36,720 bases of DNA from Paenibacillus sp. 598K (GTDB lineage Bacteria; Bacillota; Bacilli; Paenibacillales; Paenibacillaceae). Positions within the stretch are counted from its first letter, which is position 1, and each line of letters starts with the position of its first letter. Below, piece by piece: positions 33,004 through 36,720 of the stretch. The DNA lies in the NCBI RefSeq assembly GCF_003851045.1, contig NZ_BFBX01000121.1:1-36720 (forward strand). The letters are read 5' to 3'. The notes beneath the pieces are model-generated. The model was not told where the DNA came from. It worked only from the letters and a program-made list of their open reading frames with translations, and searched no databases. The position numbers and the translations under genes were made by a program.

Positions 33004-33517
33004 TTGAAAGCTGACGCGCTGGTTGAAGATGACCCACTTCTCCAAAGGGATGCTCCAAAAGGTCAATCTCATGCAAGCGACGATGAACAAGCCTGATTTG
33101 CTTGTTTTGGATGAACCCTTTTCTGGACTGGATAAGGAATCAACTGGGCATTTGCTCGATTCCCTGCAACAAATCAAAGCCGATGGGACAGCCATACTGG
33201 CCGCTGTACATGATCCATTGTTAGCCAGTCAATTGGAGAGCCAGACCTATTGGATCCGTCAGGGAAAATTAAGTGCAGACAATGTCGAGCGCGCTTCAAG
33301 TGAATCGCTATTCATTTATGAGGTGGAATGTATATTAACCGAGGAAACGTTAGCCTATCTGACGAGCGTGTTTACGGATATGACCTGGAAGCGCGAGGAT
33401 GCCGGATTCATTCGGTTTACTCTCGCGGAGAAGGATGTTCGATTATTTTTAATGGAGTGTCTGCAACGTGATGTAGAGATCATCAGCTTGCAAAGAAAGG
33501 AATCGCACCTATGTTAG
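33004..33517 (+). pseudogene. ABC ATPase, cassette copy 2, broken by internal deletion
   Basis: Same TTG start and leader as the gene at 2912, but after about 19 bases the sequence jumps to the segment around the SKGM signature. Comparison with copy 1 gives a deletion of 347 bp (not a multiple of three), which removes Walker A and shifts the frame. The rest (FSKGMLQK..., Walker B LLVLDEPFSGLD, switch His) is intact in another frame and could only be made from an internal TTG at 33023 without a ribosome site. Therefore no ATP hydrolysis. The deletion may have involved the short TTGAA repeats at the ends. Confidence 0.85.
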
Positions 33518-34230
33518 CCTTGCTGTCATTTTTACATACTTGTTTCATGCGCTCCTACCGATACGGGCCGCCTACAGTCGTCTTTATACTTGGGATCGTA
33601 TTTGTTTATAGTGTCGTTCCGAATCCAGTTATGGACAGTTACGCATTTTCCACTGTATTTTTGTTTATCGTTTCAGCAGCGCTTTGCTATATGGTGATTG
33701 ACATCGAAACACCGAACCAGGAAGCTGTCACGATGCTGCACAGCGGCAGTATCCGGAAGCTGTATCTTGCCAAGTTATTATACAGTTGGTTATATTCGTT
33801 GCCGCTAGCTCTAGTTGCCGTCTTGTACCCCGCCGTATTGCAAAGGTTCGATAGAAATCCCAGTCTCGAGGAGTTAAGCCTGTCTTTTCTGTATCATGTC
33901 GCTTCATCGTGGCTAGGCGTTGCAATCGCATGTTGGTTTGGCTCCAAGTTTGTTCGTGCACGCGTCGTTTCCTTTATTCTGCTGAGCGTCCTCGTGGTCG
34001 TTGCCATTGCTGCACAGGGGATTGAGAATCTATTGCCGGATGGAATCAAAAAAGCAGTCGTATTGCTGCCGCCGCTACATCGTACCGTTCAAGTTTTCTT
34101 AAATTATGAGACTGCGACGATGTATCATAAGCTCTCGGCAATTGGAGCTTCCCTGCTATACGGTACGATTTTATCTGTACTATTCTTGTTCGTCCTGCAT
34201 AAGCGCAAACTGGATTCAGCTCAATTATAA
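33511..34230 (+). CDS. ABC transporter permease, cassette copy 2
   Basis: 239 residues, same length and about six helices as the protein at 3766-4485, with conservative differences spread over the length. Ribosome site AAAGGAA upstream is conserved. It overlaps the broken ATPase remnant by 7 bp. With its own ATPase lost, it might still function with the ATPase of copy 1, or be a stranded gene on its way to decay; the open frame argues that it was under selection until recently. Confidence 0.85.
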   Translation: MLALLSFLHTCFMRSYRYGPPTVVFILGIVFVYSVVPNPVMDSYAFSTVFLFIVSAALCYMVIDIETPNQEAVTMLHSGSIRKLYLAKLLYSWLYSLPLALVAVLYPAVLQRFDRNPSLEELSLSFLYHVASSWLGVAIACWFGSKFVRARVVSFILLSVLVVVAIAAQGIENLLPDGIKKAVVLLPPLHRTVQVFLNYETATMYHKLSAIGASLLYGTILSVLFLFVLHKRKLDSAQL

Positions 34231-34274
34231 AAAAAGCAGGGCTCCGCCGGTCTTCCAGCAGAAGCCCCTCCTGC
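34229..34274 (-). terminator. Terminator of the rhamnogalacturonan lyase gene
   Basis: On the minus strand GCAGGAGGGGCT...AGCCCTGC (stem GGGCT/AGCCC extended by GCA/TGC around a bulge) followed by seven T residues (A-run 34229-34235). It also lies at the end of the plus-strand permease and may act in both directions. Confidence 0.75.
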
Positions 34275-34281
34275 GCATACC

Positions 34282-35898
34282 TTAATTTAATAGCTCTACC
34301 GTGTCGTAAACCCAGCCTGCACTGAGCCAATTGTTGAGATCGCTGCTGCCGCTAATGGGCGAGATCGTAATCGTGTTCGTGCCGTTCACGAAGCGAGAGG
34401 CCGGGATCGTCCAACTGAACGTAGCATTGTTCCCCCGGTACGTGCCAATTGTGAAGCTGCGTGTACTCGGCTGCGAGGAGGCCGAGGGGTTGGTCAGTGG
34501 TTGACCGTTCACGGTAACGCTCGGCCTGCCATTGTTGTAGGCTGTTGTGATGCCAATGTTGAGCACGTGAGAAGCTGAAGCCTGGCTCGCATTGAGGTTG
34601 AAGGTAATCGTGGTCGGCGAGTTCTCCCCGCGGAGCTGCAGCGCAGGGAAGCGATTGGTCGCACTCCCGACGGCGTAAGCCACGGGACCCCAGCTTGGGT
34701 TACGGCTGTCGGAGGGGTGACGGATAGGTATCGTCTGACCGCTCAGCAGCTCCCGTGGCGTGCCATCCCAATCGCCGATGCGCCAGATGGCGGATGCCGC
34801 ACTCGGATCGGCATTGATCGTACGTGTGTTCAGTGTCGTGGTCTGACCCGCAGTGACGTTAACAGACTCCGTATAGACGGCCAACTCCCCTTTGTATACG
34901 GTCATGGTATAGCTACCAGGGATCATCCCGTGCTTGACCGCCGAGCCGCTAGACGTTGCGTTTGTCCAATACTGAGCGTTGGCATTGGCGAAGCCGATCG
35001 TATACGGATAGGAAGCGTTCATGCCCGACAGCCCATTCAGCACAACGTTGCCCCGACTCGACACCCAGCCTTGAAGATTCAGTCCGGACATCCAGTCAAA
35101 ATTCGGTACGCCTGGCGTATTTCCCGTGGTGAAGATTAGCGCATACGGCCCATGCAGTCCCATGCGGAAGGCCTCGGTTTGTGCATGGCCCGAGTTCATA
35201 TAGTTATACACTTCCGTATCTGTACCGCTCTGGAACTGGATATCCCGGAAAAACGGTCCGCCCGAGCTTTTTTCCCGGTTGCCGTAAGCCATAAACACGC
35301 CGACGCCGCTGCCTGTTACGCCCTCGACGGTTAGATCCTTGGCCTGGTTGTTACCATAGTATTTCGAGCGTGTATGTCCGTTAGCATAACCGAATACGTC
35401 TTGACTCTCGATGGCCCCTGTATTCGCCCGAATATTGGAGTTCACAGGCACGCCGGTCAGCACGCTGCCATTGCCGCGGAAAATATACCTCAGCTCCCCG
35501 ATGGACGGCTGTGCTGTAATATGGGTCGCCATGTAGATGATGTTTTCACCGCCGCGCGAGGAGTAATAGTGGGTTAATGTGCTTGTCGATACGGTGATTA
35601 ATACAGTGGAGCCTGAGGGGGATTTGTTCCACGTCACGTTCGCTGATCCGAGTCCGGAGCCGATATGGGATGCCCGGTTGCTGGTCAGCTCCGTGCCGTT
35701 CATTTTGGCAGAGATGATATCGCCATTTGCCTTATTCACCACATAGACCAGTCCTGCACCGGTGTTGACCTCGATCCGCGATCCGTTATCTGTCACATAG
35801 ACGGTTGCCGCATACCCTTTTACCGGGGGGAAGATCGTACCCGTTAAGAGGCACAGTACAAACAGGATCATCCCTTTCTTAATCATCTGCCTCGTCAT
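34282..35898 (-). CDS. Secreted rhamnogalacturonan lyase, PL4-like
   Basis: 538 residues with a signal peptide (cleavage near KGYAA at about 31). Catalytic beta-sandwich about 32-270; the pair Lys179 (HTRSKYYG) and His238 (MNSGHAQ) are 59 apart, the same separation as the catalytic Lys/His of the fungal PL4 enzyme (150/210). An FnIII-like domain about 275-365 (LQGWVSSRGNVVLNGL, GSYTMTVYKGELAVY) and a C-terminal CBM-like domain about 370-538 (WRIGDWDGTPRELLSGQ). It would cut the rhamnogalacturonan I backbone of pectin outside the cell. ATG 35898 follows GGAGGCG. The product's transporter is not next to it; a CcpA site lies upstream. Confidence 0.88.
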   Translation of the reverse strand: MTRQMIKKGMILFVLCLLTGTIFPPVKGYAATVYVTDNGSRIEVNTGAGLVYVVNKANGDIISAKMNGTELTSNRASHIGSGLGSANVTWNKSPSGSTVLITVSTSTLTHYYSSRGGENIIYMATHITAQPSIGELRYIFRGNGSVLTGVPVNSNIRANTGAIESQDVFGYANGHTRSKYYGNNQAKDLTVEGVTGSGVGVFMAYGNREKSSGGPFFRDIQFQSGTDTEVYNYMNSGHAQTEAFRMGLHGPYALIFTTGNTPGVPNFDWMSGLNLQGWVSSRGNVVLNGLSGMNASYPYTIGFANANAQYWTNATSSGSAVKHGMIPGSYTMTVYKGELAVYTESVNVTAGQTTTLNTRTINADPSAASAIWRIGDWDGTPRELLSGQTIPIRHPSDSRNPSWGPVAYAVGSATNRFPALQLRGENSPTTITFNLNASQASASHVLNIGITTAYNNGRPSVTVNGQPLTNPSASSQPSTRSFTIGTYRGNNATFSWTIPASRFVNGTNTITISPISGSSDLNNWLSAGWVYDTVELLN

Positions 35899-36126
35899 TG
35901 CTCGAACGCCTCCTTCATATGTTCTTGCGAATTCATATGTTCTTGCGAAGTCCCGAAGCTATGTCGTAAGATGATAAACCCACTTTTAAAGCGCTTGCAA
36001 ATAGGATGCAATAAAATTCCAATCCCATAATAACGATACCATTATGTTCCATAAGAGTGCAATAGTAAGCGTGCAATAGAATGATAGGGGTCGAAACTCG
36101 CCGGCGCGTCAAATAACAATGAAGAA
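35899..36126 (-). promoter_or_regulatory. Upstream region of the lyase: 18-bp tandem repeat and catabolite-response site
   Basis: No gene in this gap of about 320 bp (to 36217). It contains two perfect adjacent copies of TTCATATGTTCTTGCGAA (35914-35931 and 35932-35949) immediately before the ribosome site, and the sequence TGCAAGCGCTTTAA on the minus strand (35986-35999), which fits the CcpA cre consensus except at the last C. A cre at this position would give glucose repression. The core promoter itself is not clear to me. Confidence 0.55.
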
Positions 36127-36144
36127 CCCCTCCCGAGGGAGGGG
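36127..36144 (-). terminator. Terminator of the glyoxalase gene
   Basis: Perfect inverted repeat CCCCTCCC-GA-GGGAGGGG, 73 bp after the glyoxalase stop; the minus-strand sequence after it (TTCTTCATTGTTATTTG) is T-rich. Confidence 0.7.
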
Positions 36145-36217
36145 CAATTATGCCAAAGGTGACAATCTGCTGGTTTCCCCACTTTTTCATACAGGGTGCC
36201 CGCATGTCGTAATTAGG

Positions 36218-36598
36218 TTATCGTTTAGGCTCTTCATGTACAGCAATCATATTTCCAGTTGGATCGAAGAAACGAAAAAACTTTCTTCCTTCTTCGTCAT
36301 ACACTGGATGTCCATCTCCTTCATAGTCAGATCCGGAATCTTTAATGGAATGTATGACTTGCTCTATGTCCTCCACTTCTATCCCTATCGTTGGGAACGG
36401 TTTCCCATTCACTGTAAAGGTGCTTGTGGTTTTATCATCAGTCTTCCATAGGTTTATGTTTGGCCCTTCGTGTAAATCGATAATTGCAAAGTCGCCAAAA
36501 TTAGCCGCAAGCGTCCCTCCCAAGAATTTTACATACCATTCAATAGAATGATCTAAATTGTTAGCTGGTACTTGAACATGGCTAATAAATTTTATCAT
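36218..36598 (-). CDS. VOC/glyoxalase-family protein
   Basis: About 126 residues, a single betaalphabetabetabeta module pair typical of small VOC proteins: HVQVPANNLDHSIEWYVKFLGG at the start and FFRFFDPTGNMIAVHEEP at the end (the latter with the Glu at the metal position), and a His in the N-terminal strand. Start ATG at 36598 (GGAGAGG 8 nt upstream; a GTG at 36601 is less likely). Substrate unknown. A truncated close relative is at 1-77, in the same orientation. Confidence 0.85.
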   Translation of the reverse strand: MIKFISHVQVPANNLDHSIEWYVKFLGGTLAANFGDFAIIDLHEGPNINLWKTDDKTTSTFTVNGKPFPTIGIEVEDIEQVIHSIKDSGSDYEGDGHPVYDEEGRKFFRFFDPTGNMIAVHEEPKR

Positions 36599-36720
36599 CA
36601 CGTTTACCTCTCCTTTTGAATTGTATTGATCTTCTACTGGGTTTCATACAACATTGGTGTATTCATCCTGAATTACGAAAGCCCATAAAATCAGGGGTTG
36701 GAGAAATTCAGACTTGGAGA

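Overview
The window looks like an accessory stretch of a low-to-medium GC, Gram-positive, spore-former-type genome, most likely Paenibacillus or a close relative. The support is strong GGAGG-type ribosome binding sites, sigma-A promoters, an SLH-anchored cell-surface glycanase, a copper-amine-oxidase-N-domain secreted protein, and a YesM/YesN two-component pair next to LplA/LplB/LplC-type carbohydrate uptake genes. The species is inferred from gene families, not from a marker gene. No rRNA, tRNA or CRISPR array was seen.

Left part (1-4541) is a scarred region: the start of a glyoxalase gene cut at the window edge, the 3' end of an IS66-type transposase with its terminal repeat, a MarR regulator and an MFS efflux pump, a fragment of an enolase-superfamily sugar-acid dehydratase, then a two-gene ABC exporter cassette (ATPase + permease). 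From 4586 to 7733 there is an RCC1-repeat protein with a small helical partner, divergent from a regulator made of two MerR DNA-binding domains, and a convergent secreted stalk-domain protein. From 7965 to 14526 come a zinc-less dehydrogenase and a double-ThuA protein divergent from an AraC regulator (a small sugar-catabolic set), an alpha/beta hydrolase with a DUF2239 protein under a promoter flanked by two identical palindromes, and an ArsR regulator with an aldo/keto reductase.

The centre (14850-31369, all on the minus strand) is one long glycan-utilisation locus of about 16.5 kb. In order of transcription: sensor kinase, AraC-type response regulator, solute-binding lipoprotein, a phosphotriesterase-family hydrolase, an M24/creatinase-like protein that lacks the usual metal-binding aspartates, two CUT1 permeases, a 692-residue TIM-barrel-like protein of unknown class, and a 1757-residue S-layer-anchored multi-modular glycanase with a DUF4838-like core. 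No ABC ATPase is encoded here, so a shared MsmX-type ATPase is expected from elsewhere. Pairing a PHP-like hydrolase and a metal-site-deficient M24 protein with a CUT1 importer and an unclassified glycosidase is the best candidate in the window for an undescribed pathway.

The right part (31581-36601) has a TetR regulator with an upstream palindrome and a VOC-family protein. A second copy of the ABC cassette follows, with its ATPase destroyed by a 347-bp out-of-frame deletion, then a secreted PL4 rhamnogalacturonan lyase under a probable CcpA site, and an intact glyoxalase homologous to the fragment at base 1. The ABC cassettes (and the two glyoxalase starts) lie in direct orientation about 30 kb (36 kb) apart, so the intervening block is flanked by paralogous repeats.
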